Source: Pirellulales bacterium
GTDB lineage: Bacteria > Planctomycetota > Planctomycetia > Pirellulales > JAICIG01
Assembly (NCBI GenBank): GCA_035533075.1
Contig: DATLUO010000226.1
Coordinates: 1-48,174 of the forward strand
Direction of reading: 5' to 3'
DNA length: 48,174 bases
Each line of letters begins with the position of its first letter. Positions within the stretch are counted from its first letter, which is position 1. Below are positions 7,698 to 16,789 of the stretch, piece by piece. Under the pieces are notes generated by a model. That model searched no databases and was not told the origin of the DNA. It saw only the letters and a program-made list of their open reading frames with translations. Position numbers and translations under genes: made by a program.

Positions 7698-8294
7698 ATG
7701 ATTCAGGCGATTTCTCCCTGCACCAATCAGATTTGCGATTCCGCTGCGCTGGGCCAACCGCGGATGGATTTTCCCAGCGAAGGTTGGACGCTCCCCGAGC
7801 TCTACGACCGGGCAAGGTGGGAGGACAAAGAGATCGGGCATTGCCAGCGGTGCTGCCCCCGCTACTGGTTTTTCGGCAAGGTGCTTTTGCTCGTGCAGGC
7901 GCAGGTGCCCGAGGGCGGCTGGCAGGACTGGTGTATCGAAAACCACATTCAGCGCGACCGTTGGCACTGCGGCCGGCTGCTGGCTTTGGCGTTCGAGTCG
8001 CCCGACGACGTGGCCGAGCTGACGATCGACGAGGCCGAACGGCTGGCCCGTGAGATTCTCGGCCTGCCCCAACGCCGTTCGACGGCCGACGCCAAGCTCC
8101 GCCGCTGGCTTTCGGCCATGAGCAAGTCGCTGCAGGAAAGGCTCGACGAATTCGGCGAGGTCACGAACGTCAAGGACGTGCGCGTCTATGTGGCCGAGCT
8201 GCGGCGGAAGCTCAACGAGCTCGATGCCGCCTGTGCCGCACTGGAAAAACGCCACCCCGCCCCCGTCCGCAAACGTCGCAAACAAAAGCCCTGA
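7698..8294 (+). CDS. DUF3102-like protein, possible DNA-binding/plasmid-type
   Basis: This 198-residue protein starts at the ATG preceded by a strong AAGGAGG. The middle section, with VLLLVQAQVPEGGWQDWC, RDRWHCGRLLALAF and a helical run, resembles the layout of DUF3102 proteins of phages and plasmids (a parent stretch ending in GxW..W, then a helix-turn-helix-like segment). The match is by eye only. Four cysteine/histidine residues in EIGHCQRCCPRYWF might bind metal. The C-terminal ~70 residues are a charged helix (VYVAELRRKLNELDAACAAL) likely to form a coiled coil, ending in a basic patch RKRRKQKP. The next gene is the Rhs protein, 134 bases further on and separated by a long heptamer array. 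A function cannot be named. Confidence 0.55.
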   Translation: MIQAISPCTNQICDSAALGQPRMDFPSEGWTLPELYDRARWEDKEIGHCQRCCPRYWFFGKVLLLVQAQVPEGGWQDWCIENHIQRDRWHCGRLLALAFESPDDVAELTIDEAERLAREILGLPQRRSTADAKLRRWLSAMSKSLQERLDEFGEVTNVKDVRVYVAELRRKLNELDAACAALEKRHPAPVRKRRKQKP

Positions 8295-8413
8295 ATCCAA
8301 AACCCAAGACCCAAAATCCAAGACCCAAAATCCAAGACCCAAGACCCAAGACCCAAGACCCAAGACCCAAGACCCAAGACCTAAGACCTAAGACGCTGAA
8401 CCCCGAACCCTCA
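8295..8413. repeat. 17-unit heptanucleotide array (ACCCAAG)
   Basis: Starting on the base after the TGA of the DUF3102-like gene, seventeen consecutive 7-mers run almost to the Rhs start. Units are ATCCAAA/ACCCAAA at the left, ACCCAAG in the centre, ACCTAAG, and finally ACCCCGA/ACCCTCA, which resembles the CCTGAAC-type array. This is the longest array in the window and a likely site of copy-number variation. Confidence 0.9.
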
Positions 8414-8428
8414 CACACGGAGTCGATC

Positions 8429-11400
8429 ATGTTCAAAAAACGCACGCCAAAATCCCCGCCCCGCCGGTCCAACTCGCTGCTCGAGCGGCTCAGCGAAGGC
8501 CTGCCTTGGCTGTGGATGGTCATGCGGCCCAAGCCGCGCCGGGCCAAGCGCCGCACAACCCTCGCCCGGCCCGGTCTGTCGTGGCGGCAGCTCGCGCACG
8601 TGCGGGCCATCGAGCAGCTCGAAATGCGGGCCATGCTCTCCATCACCGCCAACAACGCCAACTACGACGCCTCCAGCGCCGGCACCCTCAACGTCGCCGC
8701 GCCCGGCCTGCTGGCCGATTGCAGCGACAGCGGCGGTTACCAGATGAGCGCCTACCTGATGGGCAGCCCGAGCTACGGTACCGCCAGCGTCAACACCGAC
8801 GGCGGCTTCTCCTATACGCCCGACCCGAACTTCACCGGTACCGATACCTTCGAATACTACGCCACCGACACCAACGGCGGCCGCGGCAATATCGCCGCCG
8901 TCCAGCTCGATGTGCAGATGGGCGTCGTGACCTTCGTCGATACCACCAAGCTGCCGGTCGATACGATCGACGTCAGCCGGCAAATTCTCAACGACCCCTA
9001 TCCCGACCAGGCGATCACCTCGCCTCTGCCGGCCGGCGGTTCGGGCGGCACCGTCGTCTCGGCCCAACCGGCCGACGGAGCGCCCGCCACCGCCCACAAC
9101 CTCTCGCTGGAATATAGCAGCATCGCCGGCAGCCCCGATGTGGTGCTGGAAGGCGACACCCAACTCGCCATCGCGTCGGGCACCATGGGCACCGTCGAAG
9201 TCTCCGCCACCCTCGACGGCGCGGCCGCGGGCACCAGCTACTTCACCACCCAGTACCTCGGCGCCGACCCCACCGTCCACGTGGCCATCCAGACCAGCAC
9301 CTCGCTGCCCACCGGTTGTTATCCCTACACGCTGACCCTCAGCGGCAGCACCTACGGCACTCCCACGATCAGCGGCTACGTGAACGTGGTCAACAACAGC
9401 GCCAGCCCGTTCGGCCTGGGCTGGGACATGCCCGGCCTCGACCGCCTCTACCAGAACAACGTGCCGGGCGTGCCCGCCGGCGTGCTCCTTACCGACGGCA
9501 GCGCTGAGGGCTGGTATTTCACGGCCGGCTCGGGCAACAGCTACACCAGCCCGGCCGGACCCCACGCCTTCGACACGCTCACCGCCGTCAGCGGCGGCGG
9601 CTGGCAGCTTGTGACGCGCCAGGGCGTCACCTTCACCTTCAACGGCTCCGGCGACCTCACCAGCCGCGTCGAGCGCACCGGTGAGACCACCGCCTACGGC
9701 TGGACCGGCGCCGATCTGACATCGATCACCGATCAATTCGGGAGGTCCGTCGATTTGAGCTATGCCTCGGGCCTCCTCAGCTCGATTAGCGACTATGCGG
9801 CCGACGTCTGGAGCTTTGGCATGACGAGCGGCGATTTGACCAGCGTCACTGAGCCCAACCCAGGCGGCGGCTCGCCCGTTTGGCAATACGCCTATTCGGT
9901 GGGATACATGACCAGCGAAACCGACCCCAACAGCAACGAATCGCAATTCGTGCTCAACAGCTACCATCGCCTCAGCCAGACCACTCTGCCTGGCGGAGCG
10001 AGCACCGCGGACACCAGCGAGCAGAACTACGGCTACGGCGGTACGCAATACCAGCCCTCGCAAGGCACGCTCGCCTCCAGCGTGGTTCCCAGCGCGACGG
10101 ACGCCGATGGCAATACCAGGTCCTATCAAACGGACCAGCTCGGGGATGTGATCAGCCAAACCGACGCGGCGGGCAACACCACAACCATCCAGCGGGATGC
10201 CAACGGCTTGCCGACCGTGATCACCCAGCCGCCGCCGACCACGGGCGCCACCTCGCCCGTGACCACCATCGCCCACGATTCGATGGGCAACGAAACGTCG
10301 GCCAGCGGGGCCATGCCGACCTACGGCACGTGGACGTTCAACGCCTTCGGCGAGTGGGCCACCTTCATCGACACGACCGGAAAAGAATGGCTGCGAACCT
10401 TCGATAGCAAAGGCGATGTGCTGACCGAGCAAGATCCGTCGGGCAACCAGGTTTCGTGGACGTTTAACTCTTACGGGGAGCCTTTGACGATGACCGTGCC
10501 GGCGCCCAATAACGGCACGGGCACCGAGACCACGCAGTATTTCTACGACCAGTACCAGCGGCTTGACGAGATCGAGTGGCCCGACGGCAGCACCCAGCTC
10601 TTCGCCTATAACGCCGACGATCGCCAAACCAGTTTCACGAACGAAGACTCGGCGACGACCACCACGGCCTACGACGTCCTGGGGCGTGTCGTAAGCGTGA
10701 CGAACGCGCTAAACGGCGTCGTATCAATGACTTACGACAAAGACGGAAACGTGCTCACCACGCAAGACGAAATGGGCAACATTTCCAGTCTTCAATACAA
10801 TTCGCGCAACGAGTTGGTGCAAGAGACCTTGCCCGCGCCGGCGACCGGCGATGCCAATCCCGTGCTCTCATTCACCTATGACGCAAACGGAAATCAACTA
10901 ACGTCCACTTCTGCGCTCGGTCGCGTCGCGTCCTACACGTGGGACAAGTTGAACCGCATGGCCAGCGAAACGCTGCCCGCGCCCGCCAAGGGCCAGTCGT
11001 GGCCGGTGACGACGGTGGCCTACGACAACCTCTCGCGCAAGGTGTCGGAGACGAACGCCCTGTCGGGCACCACGACCTGGGCCTACGCCAATGCCGACGA
11101 ACGGCTGGTCACGACTGAAACGTTGCCCGCCCAAAGCGGTTCGGGTCAGGGACCAACGACGACGTTCGGTTTTGATGCCGACGGGCGGCCGGTGACGGTC
11201 ACCGATGCCATGAATCACAACCAAACGACCGCCTATACGGCCGACGCGCAGGTGGCCTCGGTAACCGACAATTTGAACCACAGCACCTCGTATTCCTATG
11301 GGCACCTGGGAGAACTGCTCGGCACTACCGACGGGCTGAACCATACCGGCAGCCATCAATATGATTCTCGCTTTCGGCTCGTGCAAACCACGGACGCCAA

Positions 11401-13699
11401 CGCGGGAGTGACCCAAATCACCCTGGATCCGGCGGGAAACGAAGTGAAGCTCGTCGACCCGGCTGGTAATTCTACTTCATGGACGTATGACCAGTTAAAC
11501 CGCCAGCTCACGGAAACGAATGCCGGCGGAACGACGACTTGGGGCTATAACCCATCTTCTGACGTGACCAGCATCCAGGATGCCGACGGGCGCGTCCGAG
11601 ATTTCACGTATGACAACCTGCACCGGCTGACGGCCGAGCAGTGGATGAGCGGCGGCACGGTGATCGCCACGATGGCCTACACATACGATGCCGATAACGA
11701 ACTGCTCACCGCCAGCGATCCGAACTCGGCCTACGCCTTCGCCTATAACGGAGATGGCCTGGTGACTTCGACCGACAACGCGGGCACGCCCAACGTGCCC
11801 GACGTGCTGCTCACCAACGGCTACGACCTGATGGGTGACCGCACCAGCCAGTCGGCCACCGTCGCCGGCACGCTCGACTTCCTCAACAGTTATTCCTACG
11901 ACGGCGATCAGAACTTGACGAGCGTCACGCAGCAGGACCAGACCGGCGGCAACATCGTCTCGCCCAAGGAGGCCGACTACGACTACAACGCCCTGGGCCA
12001 AGTCACGGATACGTGGGCGTACAACACTCTCGGCGGCCCGCGCAGCGACGTGTTGCATGGGGCTTATTCCTACGACACCGGCAACCGCCTGACCGGCCTG
12101 GCCTACACCTCGAACGCCGGCGCCAACACGATAGACACCTTGGGCTGGGGCTACGACGCCGCGAACAACATCACCAGTTTCACCAGCATCGACGGCACGG
12201 CCAGCTATGGTTATGACCCCACGAACCAGCTCACGTCGGCGACCTACACCACGGCGCCCGGTGGCACCCAGCCGGCCAACGAAAGCTATTCGTTCGACCT
12301 CAACGGCAACAGAACGAATACCGGATATTCGACCGGCTCCGACAACCTGATCACCAGCGACGGCACGTTCAACTATCAGCACGACGCCGACGGCAACACC
12401 ACCGTCCGCACCCGGATCTCGACGAATTACGCCAGCGACTATCAGACCACGTATTCCTGGGACTACCGCAATCGCCTCACGGACGTCGAATACTACGACA
12501 ACAACAGCGTGCTGACCGAGCACGTGCATTATGTTTACGACGTGTTCGATCATCTCCTGGCCACCGAAGTCGACACGACCGGCAGCGGCACCTACAACGA
12601 GATCGAGCATTACGTGCTCGATGTGTCGCGCGAAATCCCCGCGGCCGGCGTACCGGGCACGGCGCTGGCGCAGCCGGTGTTCGTGGTCGACGGCAACGGG
12701 AACCTGACGCAGCGGAACCTGGTGGCCCTGAATCCGGCGGGGGTCGACGCGGTCACTGCGCAGGAGGCGGTCTCTTCGCCCAACCAGGGCGGCGTCAACA
12801 CCTGGGCGGCGGACGACAACCTCGGCACTCCGCACGACATCGTCAGCAACAGCGGCACGGTTCTGAATCACATTGTCGACACCGTCTTTGGCGAGACGGC
12901 GTACCAGAGCGACCCCTCGGTGACATGGTGGTCCGGCTTCGCGGGGGGCCATGAGGATGCGATTACTGGTCTGGTGAACAACTACCACCGCTGGTACAAT
13001 CCCGCCACAGCCACCTGGGAGAGCCAGGATCCCGCGGGCTTCATGGCCGGTGACGTCAACTTGAGTCGGTACGCGCGAAACGACCCCAGCGACAGGATTG
13101 ATCCGCTCGGTTTACAGTCGCCGCAGCCTTCACCGGGTGGGCCGTTCTCGCAGGCGGCGCAGCAGGCTGCTGCGGACATGGCCGCCATGCAGCAACAGAT
13201 GCAGCAGCACCAGCAGCCGGGCGGGGTACTCCCAGCCTCGAGCCCCTTTGCTGCTGCAGTCACGAGCGAAGGTGGAACGGTAGCGGCGGCAGCGGCCGAG
13301 CAGGCCATGGAGGCCGCAGAGCTCGCGGCGCAGATCGGCGGCGACGTGGGACCATCGGGCGACCTGCTGCAGACGCAGGAGGCGAGCATGAAGCTTGAGG
13401 CGAGTTCGCCTAGCGCACCCCTTAAGCTTGAAGAAATCAAATTCGAGCAGAGCGCGCTGTTCGCGAAAGCGGCCATGTTCGCCACCGTCAACGAGACGAA
13501 CCAAATCATGATTGGAGTGCAGAATGCGAACGGCGCCACTGCCTTGCAGGCGGGGCTCGCGATGCAGTTGTACGAAATGTCTGCGCCGTTCAATCTTACC
13601 GCGAAAATCGGCTTCATCTTGAGCGAGCCGCTCATGAACCACTCTAGAGAAAACACCAAGGAGACCCTTTGGATTCAAGGGACGATAATTCTCCCTTAA
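8429..13699 (+). CDS. giant Rhs/YD-repeat surface protein with unique C-terminal tail
   Basis: The 1756-residue protein starts with a basic segment and then AIEQLEMRAMLS (about residues 60-72), a variant of the LE-x-R-x-LL motif at the N-terminus of many large planctomycete surface proteins. Residues about 75-155 are an Ig-like repeat (TDGGFSYTPDPNFTGTDTFE). From about residue 325 on, more than twenty YD repeats (for example YDNLSRKVSETNALSG, YDPTNQLTSATY) build the Rhs barrel. The conserved Rhs core end is NNYHRWYNPATATWESQDPA through NDPSDRIDPLGL. After it, residues 1563-1756 form a non-repeated tail rich in Q, A and M. That architecture is typical of polymorphic toxins, where the tail is the effector. 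No known toxin motif is seen in the tail, so the toxin assignment is inference. A GGAG precedes the ATG. Confidence 0.9.
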   Translation: MFKKRTPKSPPRRSNSLLERLSEGLPWLWMVMRPKPRRAKRRTTLARPGLSWRQLAHVRAIEQLEMRAMLSITANNANYDASSAGTLNVAAPGLLADCSDSGGYQMSAYLMGSPSYGTASVNTDGGFSYTPDPNFTGTDTFEYYATDTNGGRGNIAAVQLDVQMGVVTFVDTTKLPVDTIDVSRQILNDPYPDQAITSPLPAGGSGGTVVSAQPADGAPATAHNLSLEYSSIAGSPDVVLEGDTQLAIASGTMGTVEVSATLDGAAAGTSYFTTQYLGADPTVHVAIQTSTSLPTGCYPYTLTLSGSTYGTPTISGYVNVVNNSASPFGLGWDMPGLDRLYQNNVPGVPAGVLLTDGSAEGWYFTAGSGNSYTSPAGPHAFDTLTAVSGGGWQLVTRQGVTFTFNGSGDLTSRVERTGETTAYGWTGADLTSITDQFGRSVDLSYASGLLSSISDYAADVWSFGMTSGDLTSVTEPNPGGGSPVWQYAYSVGYMTSETDPNSNESQFVLNSYHRLSQTTLPGGASTADTSEQNYGYGGTQYQPSQGTLASSVVPSATDADGNTRSYQTDQLGDVISQTDAAGNTTTIQRDANGLPTVITQPPPTTGATSPVTTIAHDSMGNETSASGAMPTYGTWTFNAFGEWATFIDTTGKEWLRTFDSKGDVLTEQDPSGNQVSWTFNSYGEPLTMTVPAPNNGTGTETTQYFYDQYQRLDEIEWPDGSTQLFAYNADDRQTSFTNEDSATTTTAYDVLGRVVSVTNALNGVVSMTYDKDGNVLTTQDEMGNISSLQYNSRNELVQETLPAPATGDANPVLSFTYDANGNQLTSTSALGRVASYTWDKLNRMASETLPAPAKGQSWPVTTVAYDNLSRKVSETNALSGTTTWAYANADERLVTTETLPAQSGSGQGPTTTFGFDADGRPVTVTDAMNHNQTTAYTADAQVASVTDNLNHSTSYSYGHLGELLGTTDGLNHTGSHQYDSRFRLVQTTDANAGVTQITLDPAGNEVKLVDPAGNSTSWTYDQLNRQLTETNAGGTTTWGYNPSSDVTSIQDADGRVRDFTYDNLHRLTAEQWMSGGTVIATMAYTYDADNELLTASDPNSAYAFAYNGDGLVTSTDNAGTPNVPDVLLTNGYDLMGDRTSQSATVAGTLDFLNSYSYDGDQNLTSVTQQDQTGGNIVSPKEADYDYNALGQVTDTWAYNTLGGPRSDVLHGAYSYDTGNRLTGLAYTSNAGANTIDTLGWGYDAANNITSFTSIDGTASYGYDPTNQLTSATYTTAPGGTQPANESYSFDLNGNRTNTGYSTGSDNLITSDGTFNYQHDADGNTTVRTRISTNYASDYQTTYSWDYRNRLTDVEYYDNNSVLTEHVHYVYDVFDHLLATEVDTTGSGTYNEIEHYVLDVSREIPAAGVPGTALAQPVFVVDGNGNLTQRNLVALNPAGVDAVTAQEAVSSPNQGGVNTWAADDNLGTPHDIVSNSGTVLNHIVDTVFGETAYQSDPSVTWWSGFAGGHEDAITGLVNNYHRWYNPATATWESQDPAGFMAGDVNLSRYARNDPSDRIDPLGLQSPQPSPGGPFSQAAQQAAADMAAMQQQMQQHQQPGGVLPASSPFAAAVTSEGGTVAAAAAEQAMEAAELAAQIGGDVGPSGDLLQTQEASMKLEASSPSAPLKLEEIKFEQSALFAKAAMFATVNETNQIMIGVQNANGATALQAGLAMQLYEMSAPFNLTAKIGFILSEPLMNHSRENTKETLWIQGTIILP

Positions 13700-13775
13700 C
13701 GATGAACTGGAGGAGCTGACGGAGCTTTGGGGGCGACGCCGGCAACGTCGATGTTGGATCGCAATTAGGGGTTAA
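13669..13775 (+). pseudogene. frameshifted remnant of a gene coupled to the Rhs 3' end
   Basis: AAGGAG (13658-13663) inside the Rhs tail is followed five bases later by TTG, opening MDSRDDNSPLT in a second frame across the Rhs stop. The natural continuation, NDELEELTELWGRRRQRRC and a few more residues to a stop at 13773-13775, lies in a different frame. One indel therefore separates the two halves. An overlapping, translation-coupled small gene behind an Rhs toxin tail is where an immunity gene would sit. The identification as a gene remnant rests on the ribosome-binding site and the helical composition only. Confidence 0.3.
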
Positions 13776-13860
13776 CAGGGTCTGAGACGGTTCCCGCGTG
13801 CATCGTGCATGCTAGCGCGGAACGCCTCATAAGGACGTCCTGCTCGGACGCTCATGCAGA

Positions 13861-15105
13861 ATGTCTTGCGCTGTTAATCACGACCGGACGAAGCTTGTGG
13901 TGCCAGGACTCTTCTGCGCGCGTCTTGGTATTTGCTTGGCCCTACTCGTCACGACCCATGGGAGGGCGGAGCCGACGTCCGGCCACGAGAAGCTCGTCGA
14001 GGCGCGAGCCAAATTCGACCCCAATGGGCCACTCATCGGGGTTCCCATTAACTTGAACGGGACGACGCGGCCTTTTTTCATCGACACGGGCGCATCCATA
14101 ACGGCCGTCGATTTGTCAGTCCGCGCGGAGTTAGGAAATCTCTTGCGGAACGTGGAAGTACATACATCGAATGGGACCAGACAGCTTGAGCTTTTCGCGG
14201 CACCGCGGGCTAAATTTGGGGATCGCGTTCTTTCGGGCGTCACGGAGGTTCTTTGCCACGATATGTCGTGGGCGCGCGAGGGCACCGGAGTCGATGTTGC
14301 AGGTATAATTGGAATGGACTTCCTCTGGCAACGAATCCTGCGACTCGATTTCGATCGAGGCGAGGTCGCGTGTCTCCGCGGCATTCCCAAAGGATCGGGA
14401 GAACCGCTGCCGCTAGATCGCCTGCCCCGGGGACCCGCCGTAACGCTGGAGATAAGCGGTTTGGGTCGCCTGCCGTTCACCATTGACACAGGCTGCACAG
14501 GCCAGGGCACGATCGAGGCCGGGCACTTCGCCACGATGGTGGATGGCGCGCATGCGGCGCACGTTACGACGGCGCGCGTCGCATCGGCGGGGGGAGTTTC
14601 GTCGCGGCGCGGTGCGCTGGCTGCGGGCGTCGCGCTGGGCGACTTCCGCCACTGCGACGTACTGTTCTATGAAGGTGAGAGCAATCTGCTAGGTCTTGAG
14701 TACCTCTCGCGATACGTCGTTACGTTCGATTTCCCCGGCAAGCGAATGTACCTTCGGCCGAGCGCGCGCCACAACAATCCGAGTCACTGGGACCTTAGCG
14801 GCGCGAATCTCTCGCGAAAGGACGGATGCACCGTCGTTTCGTTCGTGCTGCCTGGCAGCGCCGCCGAGCGCGCTGGCTTGGCCGTTGGCGATTTGATCGA
14901 GATGATAGATTCACGGCGCACCAGCGGGCGCACACTGTGGGATATCTGTCGGCCCCTTCGGGAACCCGGCACCCACACGCTCTGCGTTGAGCGAGGGAAT
15001 CACACTATCGATCTTACTTTGCTTTTAGAGCGGCCCGAGAGCACCGCCGCAGCAGCCCCTGCGGCCAAAGCCACAACTGAAGTCACAAAGGGCAAACGGC
15101 GGTGA
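13861..15105 (+). CDS. secreted retropepsin-like aspartic protease with PDZ domain
   Basis: This 414-residue protein has an N-terminal hydrophobic export segment (about residues 14-32, GLFCARLGICLALLV). Two aspartic-protease-like lobes follow: FFIDTGASITAVD with Asp75, then the flap-proximal GIIGMDFLW; and FTIDTGCTGQGTIE with Asp209, then LLGLEYLSRYVVTFDF. Residues about 325-395 form a PDZ domain (SFVLPGSAAERAGLAVGDLIEMID). Having both DTG motifs in one chain means one molecule could assemble a full active site. It is predicted to act outside the cytoplasm. Codon choice is visibly less GC-biased than in the Rhs gene just upstream, hinting at separate acquisition. It occupies the position right after the Rhs gene. 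Confidence 0.8.
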   Translation: MSCAVNHDRTKLVVPGLFCARLGICLALLVTTHGRAEPTSGHEKLVEARAKFDPNGPLIGVPINLNGTTRPFFIDTGASITAVDLSVRAELGNLLRNVEVHTSNGTRQLELFAAPRAKFGDRVLSGVTEVLCHDMSWAREGTGVDVAGIIGMDFLWQRILRLDFDRGEVACLRGIPKGSGEPLPLDRLPRGPAVTLEISGLGRLPFTIDTGCTGQGTIEAGHFATMVDGAHAAHVTTARVASAGGVSSRRGALAAGVALGDFRHCDVLFYEGESNLLGLEYLSRYVVTFDFPGKRMYLRPSARHNNPSHWDLSGANLSRKDGCTVVSFVLPGSAAERAGLAVGDLIEMIDSRRTSGRTLWDICRPLREPGTHTLCVERGNHTIDLTLLLERPESTAAAAPAAKATTEVTKGKRR

Positions 15106-15152
15106 TCAACCACAATTGGCTGCGACGCCGCCTCTGCACGTCTCGCACGCAT

Positions 15153-15405
15153 CGCGCCTGCCCTTGGGATCGTCCTAACTTCGGTTTTCGGCACGGCTTC
15201 GCCAAGGTTGAGCGTAGTCGGCATGCCACCGGCGCGGCTGACACGAGAACCCTCCAAGCCAGCCCTACGGTAGGAACGACGTAGGCGGACGGTTGGCGGC
15301 GGGCGGTAGGCGGCCGAGCGACGTGCAGCGTGCCGTGTCGGAACGTCGCAAATCGAAGCAGTAAAAGCATTTACGTCGATCATGCGGGGTGGCGCCGGAC
15401 GGCGA
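15153..15405. repeat. long direct repeat, copy A
   Basis: Starting near CCCTTGGGATCGTC at 15161 this copy matches copy B at 15476-15732 with an offset of 323-327 bp. It includes GCACGGCTTCGCCAAGG and GTCGGAACGTCGCAAATC (from 15338), and ends in an AAAGCATTTACGTCGATCATG-type motif. Differences are scattered single bases, with small indels and unrelated filler around 15315-15335. No coding frame is convincing on either strand. Confidence 0.8.
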
Positions 15406-15475
15406 AAAGGGGAGAAGTCCAATGATTGACTCCGCAACGTATGCCCGACGCGCTGCGGCAACCTCCCGCACCCAT

Positions 15476-15732
15476 CACGAATGCCCTTGGGATCGTCGCG
15501 ACTTCGGTTTTCGGCACGGCTCCGCCAAGGTTGAGCGTAGTCGGCATGCTACCGGCGCGGCCGACACAAGAACCCTCCAAGCCAGCCCTTCGGTAGGAAC
15601 GACGTAGGCGGACGATTCACGGCGGGCGGTAGGCGGACGATTGGCGGCGGGAGATAGGCCGATGTCGGAACGTCGCAAATCAAAGCGGCAAAAGCATTTA
15701 CGTCGACCATGCGGAGAGGCGCCGCACCGGCG
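15476..15732. repeat. long direct repeat, copy B
   Basis: Second copy of the unit at 15153-15405. An extra short tandem of GGCGGGCGGTAGGCGGACGA-like sequence is inserted near 15617-15650. The last ~25 bases (AAAAGCATTTACGTCGACCAT) resemble a stretch at 17050-17075 in the decayed region before tRNA-Ala, so the unit may belong to a wider dispersed family. The interval 15106-16122 holds these repeats, a hairpin and a promoter candidate, but no gene I can support. Confidence 0.8.
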
Positions 15733-15748
15733 CCCGCGGCGGCGCCTA

Positions 15749-15780
15749 AACAAAAGCGACACGCGCGCGGCGCTTTTGTT
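15749..15780. terminator. AACAAAAGCG/CGCTTTTGTT hairpin
   Basis: AACAAAAGCG (15749-15758) pairs with CGCTTTTGTT (15771-15780) around an ACGCGCG-type loop. Nearly the same hairpin occurs at 44790-44821 after the methyltransferase gene, where it has a 12-bp stem. The T-rich 3' arm on either strand suits an intrinsic, bidirectional terminator. Confidence 0.6.
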
Positions 15781-15974
15781 CAGGAACGGGCCGCGCGCGG
15801 CGTGCGGCCACGCGCTGGAGGTGCCCCTGGATGTCCGCGTGCCGCTGACGCACGCGCAACCGAAGTCGCCAGCTCCAGAACGCTGGACGCGACAAACGTG
15901 TTGCCTGCCGCGCCGGCCGAGGCCCTGTCGTCGATCGCAGCGACCATCGCCATGAGCGAAAAATGCGCGGGTGC

Positions 15975-16002
15975 TTGACTTTGGCCGAGTGATTGTTATG
16001 TT
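15975..16002 (+). promoter_or_regulatory. possible sigma-70 promoter
   Basis: TTGACT (15975-15980) and TATGTT (15997-16002) are 16 bases apart and lie 121 bases upstream of the start at 16123. The -35 box is good and the -10 is fair. The local sequence is less GC-rich than its surroundings. Confidence 0.4.
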
Positions 16003-16122
16003 AAGTGGGACGAAGACCGTGCCCGTTAGGCGGAATCAAACAAGGCGACGGCAAGTGCCGTGATGGAAGCCGGGGGGACGGGGTCAGAACATTTCCATCG
16101 GCTTTCATACGGAGATTTCGCC

Positions 16123-16614
16123 ATGGCACGCTCAGTGCGTACGGCGCAGCGCTCCCTGGAGTCGCGCGCCTCGATTCCGTTGACCGACTCGGTCATTCTT
16201 GTCGATATCCATTATCACCCCTCGCCCGGCTCGCCCCTGATTCTGGCCGAGACGGTCGTCGAGGAGTTTCCCAGGTACGACGCGCTGCGGCGCGAGCTCT
16301 GGTTTCTGGGAGTGCTGGTCAAGAAGCTAAGAGTGTCGTCCGAGAACCAAGAGACGTTTCTCAACTGCTACGAAGACCAAGGGTGGCAGCGGCTGCTCTT
16401 CGACCCGCTGTCGCCCAATGGCACAACCGACCCTCACAAGCGCTTTTTCGACACCGTCGCGTCGCTGAACAAGCGCCATGCCAACCCCGGCTGGCTCGCG
16501 TTCCAGCCCGACGGCGGCGAAAAACTGTACTGGGTCGAAGGCCCGCAGGCGATCGAGCATCTCGCGCTGCGGCACGCCACGCCGCGCGCCCGTGCTCTGT
16601 CAGCCGTGCTGTGA
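16123..16614 (+). CDS. hypothetical protein, accessory region
   Basis: The predicted 163-residue soluble protein has no recognised domain. It reads as real coding sequence: balanced composition, an acidic/hydrophobic alternation (SVILVDIHYHPSPGSPLILA, LRRELWFLGVLVKKLRVSS), and a central ENQETFLNCYEDQGWQRLLF. The ATG at 16123 is chosen because GGAG precedes it by nine bases; the frame is open 21 codons upstream without a ribosome-binding site. A sigma-70-like promoter lies 121 bases upstream. It is isolated between repeats and transposase remnants, typical of an acquired or orphan gene. No signal peptide or membrane segment is visible. Confidence 0.6.
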   Translation: MARSVRTAQRSLESRASIPLTDSVILVDIHYHPSPGSPLILAETVVEEFPRYDALRRELWFLGVLVKKLRVSSENQETFLNCYEDQGWQRLLFDPLSPNGTTDPHKRFFDTVASLNKRHANPGWLAFQPDGGEKLYWVEGPQAIEHLALRHATPRARALSAVL

Positions 16615-16625
16615 TCGGTCGACGC

Positions 16626-16779
16626 GGTGGCTGGGGCAGAAGCTGGCCGAGGTAGACGTCGGCTCTACCAAAACGCGCTGCCGGCCAGCGATGCGCCGGT
16701 TGTCGCGCTACCGGGGCATCGCCGCGACGGAGCGGACTGGGCGAGCTTGCGCGTCGAACTCGGCTCTGCCCCAGCCACC
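16626..16779. repeat. inverted repeat, GGTGGCTGGGGCAGA arms
   Basis: A 15-bp arm at 16626-16640 and its exact complement at 16765-16779 bracket about 124 bases without a gene. The first 18 bases (GGTGGCTGGGGCAGAAGC) also occur alone at 28113-28130. The spacing and the transposase remnant next to it suggest a REP/MITE-like unit. Confidence 0.65.
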
Positions 16780-16789
16780 CCATAGGACC

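Noticed and set aside
8295-8413. possible origin iterons or CRISPR
   Set aside because: The array is pure 7-bp repeats without AT-rich unwinding region or spacers.
8411-10627. 738-codon minus-strand open frame opposite the Rhs gene
   Set aside because: It is a GC-driven antisense frame of the Rhs repeats; its Val/Gly/Ala-rich composition mirrors the repetitive plus-strand codons.
11495-12988. 497-codon minus-strand open frame in the Rhs repeat region
   Set aside because: Another antisense shadow of YD repeats without independent start signals.
15709-15978. 89-codon plus-strand frame with Ala-rich translation
   Set aside because: It crosses the hairpin at 15749-15780 and a repeat end, has no ribosome-binding site and no homology I recognise.
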